Of a stretch of 64,000 bases of DNA, positions 63,672 through 64,000 are shown in pieces. Below the pieces are notes generated by a model. That model made no database searches, was not told the origin of the DNA, and saw nothing but the letters and a program-made list of their open reading frames with translations. The stretch's first letter is position 1; every line of letters starts with the position of its first letter. This DNA is from Catellatospora paridis. Its GTDB lineage: Bacteria > Actinomycetota > Actinomycetes > Mycobacteriales > Micromonosporaceae. The stretch covers positions 62,001 through 126,000 of the forward strand of contig NZ_WBZD01000016.1 in the NCBI RefSeq assembly GCF_009720365.1, given 5' to 3'. Made by a program: the position numbers and the translations under genes.

Positions 63672-64000
63672 TCAGGACCAGGCGTCGATCGGCTCGACGC
63701 TCAGCAGGTGCATCGGCTTCGGCTGCGGCAACGTCGTGTTGCCGGTGCCGACCTGGGTACCGGCGGCGTCCAGCGCCCGCAGCCGGGCGGGACGGGTCAG
63801 CAGCAGCGTGCCCACCCCGTCGGTCAGGCTCGCCGAGGTCACCACCGCGCCGTCGTCGTCGAGCGCCTCCACGGTGACCGCGCCGCGCGGAGCCAGCACC
63901 AGGAACGGCACCGGGGACGCCGGCGGTGTCGCGCTCGGGCGCATCCGGTCCGTCTGCTCGTCGATGAGCCAGCCCGCCTCGATGCCGAGCACCGTCTCGC
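63672..64000 (-). CDS. Hypothetical protein, C-terminal part (cut by window edge)
   Basis: The reading frame continues past 64000 (codons GAG ACG before a possible GTG at 63992), so the real start lies outside. About 109 residues visible, with VPFLVLAPRGAVTVEALDDDG and LRALDAAGTQVGTG, beta-rich. No family recognised. Confidence 0.55.
   Translation of the reverse strand, partial: ETVLGIEAGWLIDEQTDRMRPSATPPASPVPFLVLAPRGAVTVEALDDDGAVVTSASLTDGVGTLLLTRPARLRALDAAGTQVGTGNTTLPQPKPMHLLSVEPIDAWS

Overview
The window is high-GC actinobacterial chromosome, most likely from the family Micromonosporaceae. The evidence is third-position GC bias, many GTG starts, F420 genes (cofC, npdG), an HU protein with a Lys/Ala-rich tail, a type A RNase P RNA, a GlnA2-type glutamine synthetase, and an NdgR-type IclR regulator divergent from leuCD. 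No rRNA, phage, transposase, plasmid or CRISPR features were seen. The content is mostly housekeeping with small accessory islands, and the genus assignment is inference.

Layout. 0-11 kb: the end of an Lrp/AsnC gene, a DUF3515 lipid-anchored or membrane protein, ddlA, a transsulfuration enzyme, gpsA and plsC, then cofC, a small cold-shock-like protein, ppk1 behind a PHO box, and a CYTH-CHAD protein translationally coupled to ppk1. 11-16 kb: DoxX/TetR divergent pair, HU protein, leuD-leuC and divergent ndgR, tRNA-Gln and tRNA-Glu. 16-20 kb: FAH-family enzyme and a PadR/ABC operon whose genes are joined by 4-nt overlaps through two 24-codon ORFs made by a 71-bp tandem duplication. 20-30 kb: DUF350 protein, glnA2-type synthetase, antiporter, nadE, panB, npdG, TauE/SafE transporter, rnpB. 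30-35 kb: small membrane and hypothetical proteins, a PTP-like phosphatase, a 400-residue histone H1-like protein and an RNase II-family nuclease. 35-42 kb: RNase H/phosphatase fusion, zinc-ribbon protein, Nif3-like protein (the Rv2228c-Rv2230c group), then a flavoprotein/XRE-TPR pair facing a prim-pol-domain gene and a 55-residue small ORF. 42-58 kb: amino-acid genes ilvE, leuB, serA, ilvC, ilvN, ilvB (with a leader-peptide attenuator), a GGDEF-EAL protein, ilvD and glyA. 58-64 kb: LacI regulator, a MoaD-hotdog fusion coupled to a BNR beta-propeller gene, a PH-domain protein, a 2-hydroxyacid dehydrogenase and a gene cut by the window edge.

How it works together. The window holds all the genes specific to leucine and most of those for isoleucine/valine synthesis except leuA and ilvA (leuB, leuC, leuD, ilvB, ilvN, ilvC, ilvD, ilvE), spread over five loci, plus serine/glycine (serA, glyA), glutamine, pantothenate (panB, which uses the ilv intermediate 2-ketoisovalerate) and NAD synthesis. 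Visible controls are an attenuator before ilvB, NdgR-like boxes by leuC/ndgR and leuB, and a PHO box before ppk1.

The most unusual signals are: (1) a MoaD/ThiS domain fused to a PaaI-type thioesterase with the MoaD Gly-Gly now internal, coupled to a propeller gene; (2) the 71-bp duplication that keeps a chain of ATGA junctions in the PadR/ABC operon; (3) several families of dispersed inverted repeats, nearly all between convergent genes, which look like shared bidirectional terminators and sometimes encode the last residues of the neighbouring protein; and (4) the XRE-TPR/flavoprotein/prim-pol/small-peptide locus.
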